DNA of 64,000 nt from an uncultured Myxococcales bacterium (GTDB taxonomy: Bacteria; Myxococcota_A; Polyangia; Polyangiales; Polyangiaceae), in assembly GCA_937949945.1 (NCBI GenBank), contig CALFEQ010000029.1, positions 62,001 to 126,000 of the forward strand. The letters run 5' to 3'. Under the pieces are notes generated by a model that was given only the letters and a program-made list of their open reading frames with translations, made no database searches and was not told the origin of the DNA. Below, piece by piece: positions 1 through 7,463 of the stretch. A program made the position numbers and the translations under genes. How positions within the stretch are numbered: the stretch's first letter is position 1; every line of letters starts with the position of its first letter.

Positions 1-292
1 GCGCCCGCACGCGCGCCCGATCCTCCGGCTTCTTCGGGAAGAGCGGCGGATCGGGGTAGAGCTCCTCGAGCAGCTCGAGGATCGCCGTCGACTCGACGAA
101 TTTGACGCCGTCGACGACGAGGCACGGCAGGTACCCCATCGGGTTCACCTGCTTGTACTCGTCGCGCCGCTGCTCGCCTTCGAGCAGGTTCACGAAGACC
201 GGCTCGTACGAGAGCCCCTTGTAGCCGAGCGCGATCCGGACGCGATGCGAAGCGGAGGAGCGCCAGTACGTGTAGAGAGTGAGCTTGGCCAT
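1..292 (-). CDS. maiA: Zeta-class glutathione S-transferase / maleylacetoacetate isomerase, N-terminal part
   Basis: Only the first 97 codons lie in the window; the gene runs off the left edge. The protein starts MAKLTLYTYWRSSASHRVRI, a thioredoxin-fold GST N-domain. The motif SSASHRVRIAL near residue 12 is the zeta-class signature (SSxxxRVRIAL), and VNPMGYLPCLVVDG plus the ESTAILELLEE helix fit the glutathione-binding site. In zeta enzymes this class isomerises maleylacetoacetate to fumarylacetoacetate in tyrosine breakdown, in the cytoplasm. The third residue of the SSx motif is Ala rather than Cys, which also occurs in bacterial members. The start is the only ATG preceding the conserved N-terminal strand. 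The C-terminal helical domain is not visible, so another zeta-like GST activity is possible. Confidence 0.8.
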   Translation of the reverse strand, partial: MAKLTLYTYWRSSASHRVRIALGYKGLSYEPVFVNLLEGEQRRDEYKQVNPMGYLPCLVVDGVKFVESTAILELLEELYPDPPLFPKKPEDRARVRA

Positions 293-440
293 GAGCGGCC
301 CGCAGCTTACTTCATTCGGCGATCCCGGGCCCCACGAGAGAACGACGCCGCCCCGCCAGGCCCCCAGGCGCGGAAGCGGCGGCGGGGGTGAGGCCGTCAG
401 CACGAATGACAACGCGGAGCCGACGCGCTATTGAGCGCGC

Positions 441-1226
441 ATGACGCAGGCCGCGCGGCCGAACTTCGACTACGGACGCATCCCCGTCGGTTACTACGAC
501 CAGATGCTGCGCCAGGGTAAGAGCGGCGTACGCCGCCTCTGGCACACGCTGAAGTTCGAGCGCGTGCTCGACTACCTGCCCGAGAGCGACGGCGGCTCTC
601 TTCTCGACATCGGCTGCTTCGCCGGCTCGTTCCTGTCGATGGTGCCGCGCCACCGGTTCGAGCGGCAGCTCGGGGTCGACATCCTCCCCGAGCAGATCGC
701 CTACGCGACGCACCACTACGGCACGCCCTTCCGCTCGTTCAAGGTCGTGCCGAGCATCAGCGACTTCGGCGACCTCGGCGATCCGTTCGACGCGGTCACC
801 CTCATCGAGGTCATCGAGCACCTGCGTCACGACGAGATCGTGGGACTCTTCGAGCAGCTCGAGCGCGTGATCGTCCCGGGCGGCATCTTGGTGGTCACCA
901 CGCCGAACTACACGAGCTGCTGGCCGGTGCTCGAGGCGCTCCTGAACCGCTTCGGAGACGTGAGCTACGAGGAGCAGCACATCACGCGCTTCAACTACTT
1001 CTCGTTCGAGCGAACGCTGTCGTCGATCTGGCCTCCGCTGCTCCACCGCTACGACGTGGAGATGAAGACGACGACGCACCTCTTGAGCCCGTTCCTCGCC
1101 GCGGCCTCGTACGAAATCGCCCGAGGCCTCGCGCGAGCGATCCCGCACGGCAGCTGGGCGTCGCCGTTCGGCAACCTGATTCTCGCCGTCCTCCGGCGGA
1201 AGCGAACCGATGGAAAGGCAGGGTAG
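441..1226 (+). CDS. Class I SAM-dependent methyltransferase
   Basis: A 261-residue cytoplasmic protein with a Rossmann-type methyltransferase fold. Motif I is LLDIGCFAGSF (about residues 54-64), the acidic residue that binds the SAM ribose is Asp80 in LGVDI, and motif IV reads LIEVIEHL (121-128), a form usual in the Methyltransf_23/UbiG-like group. The C-terminal half (YEEQHITRFNYFSF) resembles that of methyltransferases acting on lipid-linked or sugar substrates, but the substrate cannot be told. The next two genes, both large polytopic membrane proteins on the same strand, may be its partners in envelope glycan or glycolipid modification; this is inference from proximity. The start at 441 lies just before the first conserved residues. 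Confidence 0.82.
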   Translation: MTQAARPNFDYGRIPVGYYDQMLRQGKSGVRRLWHTLKFERVLDYLPESDGGSLLDIGCFAGSFLSMVPRHRFERQLGVDILPEQIAYATHHYGTPFRSFKVVPSISDFGDLGDPFDAVTLIEVIEHLRHDEIVGLFEQLERVIVPGGILVVTTPNYTSCWPVLEALLNRFGDVSYEEQHITRFNYFSFERTLSSIWPPLLHRYDVEMKTTTHLLSPFLAAASYEIARGLARAIPHGSWASPFGNLILAVLRRKRTDGKAG

Positions 1227-1296
1227 CGCCTCGTGCTCCGTCGCGAGCACGGACGCGTCCGCCGTGCTCTTCCGGTGCCGTCGTTGAGGTTCGTCG

Positions 1297-3111
1297 ATGC
1301 AGCTCGCCCGTCGCGACTGGCTCTACACGTGCCTCCTGCTCGGGCTCGGGTGCGCCGCGTACGCGCTCTTCGTCGTCCAGGACTTCTCGGGCCCGCTCGT
1401 CGGTGGCGAGGACTACGACGGCGCCTTCCGCGGTGACGCGAACTACTTCGAGTTCCTCGGCTACTACGTCCGCGACCACTGGCGCTTCGGCCTGTCGCCG
1501 ATCTCGTTCTTCACCACCGACGTCGCGTACCCGCACGGCACGCACATCGGCCTCTTGTCGTGGTGCGCGGAGCGCGACCTGTTCCACGCGGCGATGCTCC
1601 GGCTGTTCGGGCCGGGGCCGTGGCTCCAGACCTACGTGACGCTCGGCGCCGCCGCGGGCGCCGTGGGCGTGACGGCGATCCTGAAGAAGGACTTCGGTCT
1701 CTTCCGCGGGGCGCTGGTCGGCTTCGCCGCCTCGTACATGTCCTTCTACGCCTGGTACAAGTACCCGTACCACATCAACATGGTCGCCCTGCATTGGGTG
1801 ACCATGAGCATCGCGGCCGACGCGGTCACGATGCGTCGGGTGGTCGCCGGAGAGCGCCTGAGCGTCCCGTTCCTCCTGCTCCGCGCCGCGCTCCTCGTCC
1901 TCTCGCTCGGCCTCGACCTCGGGTACGTCGCCGGTCACGCGCTCACGTCGTTCACGGTGACCTTCTACTGCATCTGGTCGGAGCTCGGCCGGCGCGACAA
2001 GCGGCTCCTCGGACGCCTGGCGCTCGTTCTGCCCGACAAACCTCTCGAGCAGATCCGCGCGCGGAAGGGCGCGATCGCCTTCGCGGGCGCGCTCCTCGCC
2101 GTGGGCGTGCTCCTCTATCTGCCGTTCGTCGCGGCCGTCGTGAAGGACACGCGGACGTATCCGATGACGGACGCCGGCGGGAACTTCTGGGCGAGCCAGT
2201 TCCACGCCCTCTTCCCGTACCTGCCGGGACTCCACCCGAGCTCGGAGGTCGTCCGCACGCTCTTCGGAAAGGACGAGGGCATCGGCGAGTACACGCCGGG
2301 CTACACGCTCTTGATCGCGGCGGGCGTCGGCGTGTGGCTCGCGCGCAAGCGCGACATGTCGGCGGTGATCAAGCCGCTCCTCATCACCGCCATCCTCGTC
2401 TTCGCGTTCCACCCGCGCTGGTGCAAGACGCTCCAGATCTTCCCGTGGTTCGCGTACCACCGCGTGGCCGGCCGCGGGACGGTGGTGCTGCCCGTGCTCC
2501 TGGCGCTCATGGCGGTCCACGCCGACGCGTGGCCGCGGCTCGCCAAGCGCATCGTCGGCGTCCTCGGCGTCGCGGAGTTCCTCACCGCGGTCTTCCTCGT
2601 GAACGAGTACCGCCCGACGAAGCTCGAGCCGCGCCACATGGCGTACTTCCAGACCGTCAAGTCCACGCCGGGCGCCGGGCTCCTCGAGTGGCCGTTCTGC
2701 ATCGCGAGCGCGAACGTCGTCATCACGCGCGAGCTCTGCCCGTATTACGAACGCATCGCGACGGCCTACGCGTACCGGCGCTTCCACGAGAAATCGACGG
2801 TCAGCGTCTACCTCTCCCGCGTGCACAAGCTGCAGTTCAAGAGCTGGCTCGACGACGGATGGGAGGGCATGTTCATGCCCGACGATCCGACGCGCGAGCA
2901 CCCGAAGCGCGAGAGCCGCTGTTTCGACGACGAGCAGTGGGCGCGCTTCGACGCGCTCTTCCGGGGACACGACTTCGCGGGCATCCAGCTCTACACCGCG
3001 CTGTTGCCCGACGAGTGCGTGAAGCGCTTCCACGAGCGCTACGGCGAACCGCTCGCGGTGGAGACGCTGCCGCGCGTCGGCCGGGTCGAGTTCATCCCGC
3101 GCCGTCCGTGA
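1297..3111 (+). CDS. Large polytopic membrane protein, possible GT-C glycosyltransferase
   Basis: A 604-residue protein with many hydrophobic segments: one at residues 9-27, a cluster from about 110 to 235, and others near 265-285, 335-370 and 390-435. A hydrophilic C-terminal domain follows (about 450-604). Acidic residues in the first external loop (GGEDYDGAF, about 36-44) lie where GT-C glycosyltransferases carry their catalytic Asp/Glu. The family was not recognised with certainty. It is followed 6 nt later by a second polytopic protein of similar size and preceded by a methyltransferase, which suggests a small envelope-polysaccharide or glycolipid unit. The start MQLARRDWLYTC gives an uncleaved first membrane segment. 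Confidence 0.72.
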   Translation: MQLARRDWLYTCLLLGLGCAAYALFVVQDFSGPLVGGEDYDGAFRGDANYFEFLGYYVRDHWRFGLSPISFFTTDVAYPHGTHIGLLSWCAERDLFHAAMLRLFGPGPWLQTYVTLGAAAGAVGVTAILKKDFGLFRGALVGFAASYMSFYAWYKYPYHINMVALHWVTMSIAADAVTMRRVVAGERLSVPFLLLRAALLVLSLGLDLGYVAGHALTSFTVTFYCIWSELGRRDKRLLGRLALVLPDKPLEQIRARKGAIAFAGALLAVGVLLYLPFVAAVVKDTRTYPMTDAGGNFWASQFHALFPYLPGLHPSSEVVRTLFGKDEGIGEYTPGYTLLIAAGVGVWLARKRDMSAVIKPLLITAILVFAFHPRWCKTLQIFPWFAYHRVAGRGTVVLPVLLALMAVHADAWPRLAKRIVGVLGVAEFLTAVFLVNEYRPTKLEPRHMAYFQTVKSTPGAGLLEWPFCIASANVVITRELCPYYERIATAYAYRRFHEKSTVSVYLSRVHKLQFKSWLDDGWEGMFMPDDPTREHPKRESRCFDDEQWARFDALFRGHDFAGIQLYTALLPDECVKRFHERYGEPLAVETLPRVGRVEFIPRRP

Positions 3112-3117
3112 CCAGCC

Positions 3118-4839
3118 ATGCTCCGCCGCCTGTTGGAACGCGCGCTCGCGCCGCTCCGGGCCCTCGACACGAAGGAGCGGCTCGTCCTGTTCGGGGTCGC
3201 GATCCTGCACGGCACGGCCATCACGTGGGGCTTGCCGGCGCTCGACGGCTGGGACGTCGACGGCATCGCGCCGCGGGACTTCCTCCCCGGCGTCATCGAG
3301 ACCTTCACGCCCGGGCACTACTTCACCTACCCGCCGTTCCACCTCCTGCTCCTTTCGCTGCTCACGCTCCCGGTCTCGCTCGTCGCGCTCGCGCGAGCGC
3401 CGTCGCTCGCGCCGCCCGACGTGACCGCGGCGTTCCTCACCGTCCCCGTCATGACGACGTTCGCGCTCGTCGCGCGGGTCGTCTCTTTCCTCATGTCGCT
3501 CGGCGTCGTGATGCTCGTCGGGCGGATGGCGAAGAGCGTCTTCGACGCGCCACGCGCGCGCGCCTGGGCGATGGCGGTCGCCGGCGTCGAGGTCGCGGGG
3601 ACCTACTACGCGCACACGACGAACCTGGACATGCCAGCCCTCTTCTGGGCGACGTGCGCGCTCGTCGCGTTGGTCCAGGCGCTCGAGACCGACGAGCCGC
3701 GGCGGCTCCGGCGCGTCGCCGTGCTCTCGGCCTTCGCCGTCGCGTCGAAGGACCAAGCGTATGCCATCCTCCTGATCACGTTGCCCGCCGCGTTCGGCGG
3801 TTGGGTCGCGGTACGCGCCAAGGGCACGCGCGCGAGCCTGCTCCGCGAAGGAGCGATCGCCGCGGCGATCGCGATCGGCCTCGTGCTCCTCTTGGATGGA
3901 GCGCTCTTCAACCCGACGGGATTCGCCGCGCGCGTGCGCTTCCTCACGGGCCCGGCGAGCCAGGACTTCGCGCAGCACTCGGCGGACTGGGCGGGCCGGC
4001 TCTCGGCCCTGGCGGACACGGCGACGTTCCTGCCGAACCACTACCCGGTGGTGATGGCGCCGATCTTCGCCCTCGGCGCCGGCATCGCGATCGCGCGGAG
4101 CGAGGGGCGGAAGCGCGTCGCCGCCCTCGTCCCGCTGCTCGCCGTCCTCTCCTTCACCCTCGCGTTCAACTGCGTCGCGCGGCGCGTCGAGGAGCGTTTC
4201 GTCATGCCGCAGATGCAGCTCCTCGCGGTGTACGCCGGCGGCATCGCGGTGATCGTCGAGCGCGCGCGCGCGGCTCGACGCGCCCTCGGCGTCGCGGCGA
4301 CGGTGGCCGCGTGCGCGTGCGTCGCCCTGGGCGCGCGCCTCTCCGCGTGCGTCGTATTCACGATGCTCGGCGACGCGCGCTACGACGCGGAGGCGTTCCT
4401 CCGCGAGCACGTCCAGCCCGGCGACGTCATCGAGGTCTACGGAAGCAACGTCTACCTCCCCCGCATGCCGGAGGGCGCGATCGTCGAACGGGTCGGCCCG
4501 ACGCAATCGCGCAACCCGATGCCGGGCATCGTGGAGCGCGTGGACCGCCTCGGCGCGATCGGGGAGCGCCGGCCGCGCTGGGTCGTGGTCGGCATGGGCT
4601 GGGCCTGGCGCTACCTCCAGGATCCCCGCGGCCCGGAAGGCGCCGGCCGGGTGCTGCCGACGGTCCAGCGCCGAGGCCTGGCGGACGAAGACGCGACCAG
4701 CCATTTCCACGCCCTCTTCGCGGAAGAGGCCGGCTACGCGAAGGTCTACGTGGCGCACTACGCCGGCTCGTGGCTCTTCCCTCCCCGGCCGCTCCACGCG
4801 AGCCTGGCGACGGACGTGTACGTCTTCGAGCGCCGCTGA
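3118..4839 (+). CDS. Polytopic membrane protein, GT39-like (PMT_2/ArnT-type) glycosyltransferase
   Basis: A 573-residue membrane protein whose layout fits the dolichyl-phosphate-mannose/ArnT-like GT-C family. After the first membrane segment there is an acidic loop (GLPALDGWDVDG, about 38-49). A later segment reads TYYAHTTNLDMPALFW (about 162-177), matching the Y..A...D.P pattern of this family, followed by SKDQAYAILLI, comparable to the usual lysine-containing loop. The hydrophilic C-terminal 140 residues would be periplasmic. Such enzymes transfer sugars from polyprenyl-phosphate donors to lipid or protein acceptors on the outer face of the inner membrane. It begins 6 nt after the preceding gene, so the two are almost certainly co-transcribed. 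Substrate and acceptor are unknown. Confidence 0.75.
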   Translation: MLRRLLERALAPLRALDTKERLVLFGVAILHGTAITWGLPALDGWDVDGIAPRDFLPGVIETFTPGHYFTYPPFHLLLLSLLTLPVSLVALARAPSLAPPDVTAAFLTVPVMTTFALVARVVSFLMSLGVVMLVGRMAKSVFDAPRARAWAMAVAGVEVAGTYYAHTTNLDMPALFWATCALVALVQALETDEPRRLRRVAVLSAFAVASKDQAYAILLITLPAAFGGWVAVRAKGTRASLLREGAIAAAIAIGLVLLLDGALFNPTGFAARVRFLTGPASQDFAQHSADWAGRLSALADTATFLPNHYPVVMAPIFALGAGIAIARSEGRKRVAALVPLLAVLSFTLAFNCVARRVEERFVMPQMQLLAVYAGGIAVIVERARAARRALGVAATVAACACVALGARLSACVVFTMLGDARYDAEAFLREHVQPGDVIEVYGSNVYLPRMPEGAIVERVGPTQSRNPMPGIVERVDRLGAIGERRPRWVVVGMGWAWRYLQDPRGPEGAGRVLPTVQRRGLADEDATSHFHALFAEEAGYAKVYVAHYAGSWLFPPRPLHASLATDVYVFERR

Positions 4840-4930
4840 CGGGCGCCGCAGCCGCCTTTCGCGCGGGTACGAGGGACCTGCGAGTCCCCTCTCGACGCCG
4901 ACGCCTCACTCGGCTAAGTCGAACGCTCAG

Positions 4931-5007
4931 GTCCCCGTAGCTCAGCAGGATAGAGCACCGGTTTCCTAAACCGGTGGTCGCAGGTTCGAATCCCGCCGGG
5001 GACGCCA
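4931..5007 (+). tRNA. tRNA-Arg (anticodon CCU), CCA tail encoded
   Basis: A complete cloverleaf. The acceptor strand GTCCCCG (4931-4937) pairs with CGGGGAC (4997-5003), the discriminator base is G5004, and CCA is encoded at 5005-5007. The D arm contains AGCTCAGCAGGATAGAG. The anticodon stem CCGGT/ACCGG closes the 7-base loop TTCCTAA, giving anticodon CCT (CCU in RNA), which reads AGG. The T arm is GCAGGTTCGAATCCCGC with the standard TTCGAAT loop. It is a free-standing tRNA between a membrane-protein gene and a convergent regulator gene. I found no second copy of its 3' end nearby, so there is no sign of an integrated element. Confidence 0.97.
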
Positions 5008-5051
5008 AGCCCAGCCGACTCTCGCAGTCGGCGGGCGCACGTGTATCGAGA

Positions 5052-5083
5052 GCAGGCTCCGCCCTCGTCGGGGCGGAACCTGC
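5052..5083. terminator. Strong hairpin between convergent tRNA-Arg and the sigma-54 regulator gene
   Basis: GCAGG (5052-5056) and TCCGCCC (5058-5064) pair with GGGCGGA (5071-5077) and CCTGC (5079-5083), leaving one C/A mismatch and the loop TCGTCG. It lies 11 nt beyond the stop of the leftward regulator gene and 45 nt beyond the tRNA. No T-run follows on either side, so it is not a classic intrinsic terminator. In high-GC genomes such hairpins often mark 3' ends, but that role is inferred here. Confidence 0.45.
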
Positions 5084-5094
5084 CTCGGGCGTGC

Positions 5095-6459
5095 TCACGC
5101 GAGCTCGTCGTCGCGGTACGCGCTCACCTCGAGGCCCGCGCGGCGGAGCGCGTCGTAGACCTCCTTGCGCGTCTTCTGCGCGAGCTTCGCGGCGAGCGAG
5201 ATGTTGCCGCGAGCCGCGCGGAGGAGGTTCGCGTAGTAGTTGCTCTCGAAGCGCGCCTTCGCCTCTCGGTACGAGAGGATCGGAGGGTTCTTCTCTTCGT
5301 TGCCCGCGTTCGTCGCGGCGGTGAGCTGGATGTGCTCGGCCTCGATGACGTTCGTCGGCGCGAGGAGGACGGCCGCCTCGAGCACGTTCACGAGCTCGCG
5401 GACGTTGCCGGGCCAGCTGTACTCGAGCAGCTTCTGGAACGCGGCCGAGCTCAGGCGCGGCGTGGTCTCTCGCCGGTCGCGCGCAGTGATGATCGAAAGG
5501 TGGTGCGCGATGAGTGGCGCCAGGTCCTCGATCCGCTCGCGCAGCGGCGGGATGTGCACGTGACAGACGCGGAGCCGATAGAACAGATCCTGGCGGAACT
5601 TGCCGGCGCGGACCTCGTCCTCGAGGTTCCGGTTCGTCGCGGTCACGACACGGACCGCGACCTTGCGGGGCTCGTTCGAACCGAGGCGGGTGACCTCGCC
5701 GCGCTCGAGCACGCGCAGGAGCTTCGGCTGGAGCGTCAACGGCATCTCGCCGATCTCGTCGAGGAAGAGCGTGCCGTTGTTCGCGGCCTCGAACGCCCCC
5801 ATTCGCGACGCCACTGCGCCGGTGAAGGCGCCTCGCACGTACCCGAAGAGCTCCGCCTCGAACAGCGACTCGGGGATCGCCGAGCAGTTGAGCGCCACGA
5901 AGGGCGCATTCGCGCGCGGGCTCGAGTAGTGGAGCGCGCGGGCGACGAGCTCCTTGCCCGTGCCGCTCTCGCCCGTGATGCTGACGGCGGCAGGCGACGA
6001 CGCGATCCTGTTCAACGTCTCGAGCAGGTCGCGGATGGCGACGCTGCGCCCGACGATCATGTCGGTCTTGCGGCGCCACTTCCCCACGGACGGCGGCGGC
6101 TCCGACGGGTCGCGCGTCGTGGCGTTCGGCGGAGGCGGCAAGCCGAGGAGCTGCTCGAGCAACGCGCGGAGCACCGGAGCCGAAGGCTTCGGCAGCCACG
6201 ACACCGGCTTCACCGACGTCGGCAACGACGGGCAACAGGCGATGATTGGCGTGCTCGACGGGACGAAACGGCCGATCCCCTCGGCGTCCGTGGAGAGGAT
6301 GACCGCCGCCGCCCGTTCGAGCGTGCCGGCGTTCGCTTCGAGGTTCGTCGGAGGGACGAGCGCACAGGACCAGCCGGCGCTCGTGACGATCTGCTTCAGC
6401 GTCTCCGCATCCGTGCCGGTACCGACCACGGCCACGCTTCTGTTCGCGGTGGCTTCCAT
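5095..6459 (-). CDS. Sigma-54-dependent transcriptional activator with degenerate receiver-like N-domain
   Basis: A 454-residue NtrC-type activator. The AAA+ domain (about 134-370) has Walker A GESGTGKE (163-170), the sigma-54 contact loop GAFTGA (210-215), Walker B LFLDEIGE (231-238) and the arginine-rich FRQDLFYRLRV stretch. A Fis-type helix-turn-helix ends the protein (ARGNISLAAKLAQKTRKEVY). The first about 105 residues look like a worn receiver: VAVVGTGTDAETL starts it and WLPKPSAPVLRALL ends it with the conserved Lys-Pro (K91). The acidic pocket is missing, and the only Asp near the phosphorylation strand is D58 in ILSTD. It may therefore respond to protein contact or a ligand instead of phosphorylation. 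Targets are unknown. The start at 6459 is the first ATG of the domain. Confidence 0.93.
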   Translation of the reverse strand: MEATANRSVAVVGTGTDAETLKQIVTSAGWSCALVPPTNLEANAGTLERAAAVILSTDAEGIGRFVPSSTPIIACCPSLPTSVKPVSWLPKPSAPVLRALLEQLLGLPPPPNATTRDPSEPPPSVGKWRRKTDMIVGRSVAIRDLLETLNRIASSPAAVSITGESGTGKELVARALHYSSPRANAPFVALNCSAIPESLFEAELFGYVRGAFTGAVASRMGAFEAANNGTLFLDEIGEMPLTLQPKLLRVLERGEVTRLGSNEPRKVAVRVVTATNRNLEDEVRAGKFRQDLFYRLRVCHVHIPPLRERIEDLAPLIAHHLSIITARDRRETTPRLSSAAFQKLLEYSWPGNVRELVNVLEAAVLLAPTNVIEAEHIQLTAATNAGNEEKNPPILSYREAKARFESNYYANLLRAARGNISLAAKLAQKTRKEVYDALRRAGLEVSAYRDDELA

Positions 6460-6594
6460 CCGGACAGCATGTAGAGGCTACGCCAAGTCGCGCAGCAGGA
6501 TCTACTCCGTGCTTTCGAAGCATGACGTGATCGACGGAGCTCCGCTCGTGCCGGGCGATGGAATTCGTCGCGGCGATCGGTTAACGGAAAGACG

Positions 6595-7206
6595 ATGTTT
6601 CGAGCTCGTCATGCCTTCACGGTCGCTGCGCTCTTCGGCATCCTCGCCGCGTGCGAGGACAAGACGACCGATGCTCCGCCGCCCTCGTCGTCGCCCGACG
6701 GCGGTGACGTGACGGACGCCGGCGACGACGCCCTCGAAGAAGACGACAGCGGTCGCATCCCCCCTCAGCCGAGGCCCGACGCAGCGCCGCCGGAGGAGGT
6801 CCCGCTCGGCAAGTGCGTGCTCACGATCGACGGCGAGCGCTTCGAGCAGAACCCGGCGCCCGGCCAGCCCGGCGCACCGCGCGCGCAGTCGGCCAACACC
6901 GCCCTCGGTACGAGCCTCACGATCCACTGCGGCGCGATCGACGGCGCCGACGTCCACATCACGCGCTTCGTCGCTCGCCCGGTCAACGGCACGGGCCTCC
7001 ACGTCGCGGGCGAGAACACCTTCGCCTGCAACGCGACGTACACGAAGAACGACCACGAGCTGAGCGCGCCGCGTGACCGGTGCGGGACGCTCTACGTCAC
7101 GTCGATCAGCGAGACGCAGGTCGCGGGCGGCTTCGAGTTCACCGTCGACGAGGGGGAGACGACGGTGAAGGGAGCGTTCAACGTGGAGGTGGAGGCGGTG
7201 GAGTGA
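6595..7206 (+). CDS. Putative secreted lipoprotein, unknown function
   Basis: A 203-residue protein with a lipoprotein signal peptide: positively charged start MFRARH, hydrophobic core, and lipobox LAAC with the lipidated Cys at residue 20. A Pro/Asp/Gly-rich linker of about 50 residues follows, and then a compact domain (about 70-203) with Cys pairs (GKCVLTIDG, LTIHCG, NTFACNATY, RDRCGTLYV) that would form disulfides after export. The overall plan (lipobox, acidic linker, small beta domain) is common among myxobacterial surface lipoproteins. I do not recognise the domain and assign no function. It is separated from the upstream divergent regulator gene by 135 nt. Confidence 0.75.
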   Translation: MFRARHAFTVAALFGILAACEDKTTDAPPPSSSPDGGDVTDAGDDALEEDDSGRIPPQPRPDAAPPEEVPLGKCVLTIDGERFEQNPAPGQPGAPRAQSANTALGTSLTIHCGAIDGADVHITRFVARPVNGTGLHVAGENTFACNATYTKNDHELSAPRDRCGTLYVTSISETQVAGGFEFTVDEGETTVKGAFNVEVEAVE

Positions 7207-7210
7207 CGAG

Positions 7211-7460
7211 AGGCTCCAGGCTCCAGTTTGTGAGGCCTTCGCAGACCTCACCTCCACCTTCAGTCAGTCCTCAGTCTCAGCAGAACGTTTTCGATAGCTG
7301 ATGAAAAAGCCGCCAGCCGCCGGCGTCGTGCCGGACGGTGGCGGCTTCGTCGTTCCTCGGCCCAAGCCGAGCCTCCGGTGGCGATGGGGACCGCGGAAGC
7401 GAGAGAGCCGTTCGGGTAACCGGGAGCTGACCCTACTGGAGCCTGGAGCCTGGAGCCTCC
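7211..7460. repeat. Intergenic element bounded by inverted heptamer arrays (copy 1)
   Basis: The left end AGGCTCCAGGCTCCAG (7211-7226) is the reverse complement of the array at the right end, which contains three and a half copies of the 7-base unit GGAGCCT (7436-7460). Just inside the left end is an imperfect hairpin, GTGAGG/CCTCAC (7230-7251), followed by CAGTCCTCAG-like repeats (7264-7281). The interior also holds the DUF362 terminator. The same modules recur on the other side of the DUF362 gene in a different order. No open reading frame or transposase is present. Confidence 0.7.
7304..7347 (-). terminator. Rho-independent terminator of the DUF362 gene
   Basis: Read leftward, AAGCCGCCA (7347-7339) pairs with TGGCGGCTT (7315-7307). 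An inner stem CCGGC/GCCGG lies between them, and the outer stem runs straight into a T-run (AAAAA on the plus strand at 7304-7308). It is about 120 nt past the DUF362 stop codon at 7464 and has the right polarity for that gene. Confidence 0.75.
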
Positions 7461-7463
7461 CCG

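Noticed and set aside
991..4797. Very long leftward open frame (over 1200 codons) opposite the methyltransferase and membrane-protein genes.
   Set aside because: It is an antisense shadow in high-GC DNA: composition is almost all Arg, Glu, Asp and Ala, with no domain and no ribosome site. The plus-strand frames code real proteins.
4931..5007. tRNA-Arg as an integration site of a mobile element.
   Set aside because: No integrase, no repeated tRNA 3' end and no change in gene content beside it.
5052..5083. Riboswitch-like element next to the tRNA.
   Set aside because: It lies at the 3' ends of two convergent transcripts, not upstream of a gene, so a termination or end-protection role is more likely.
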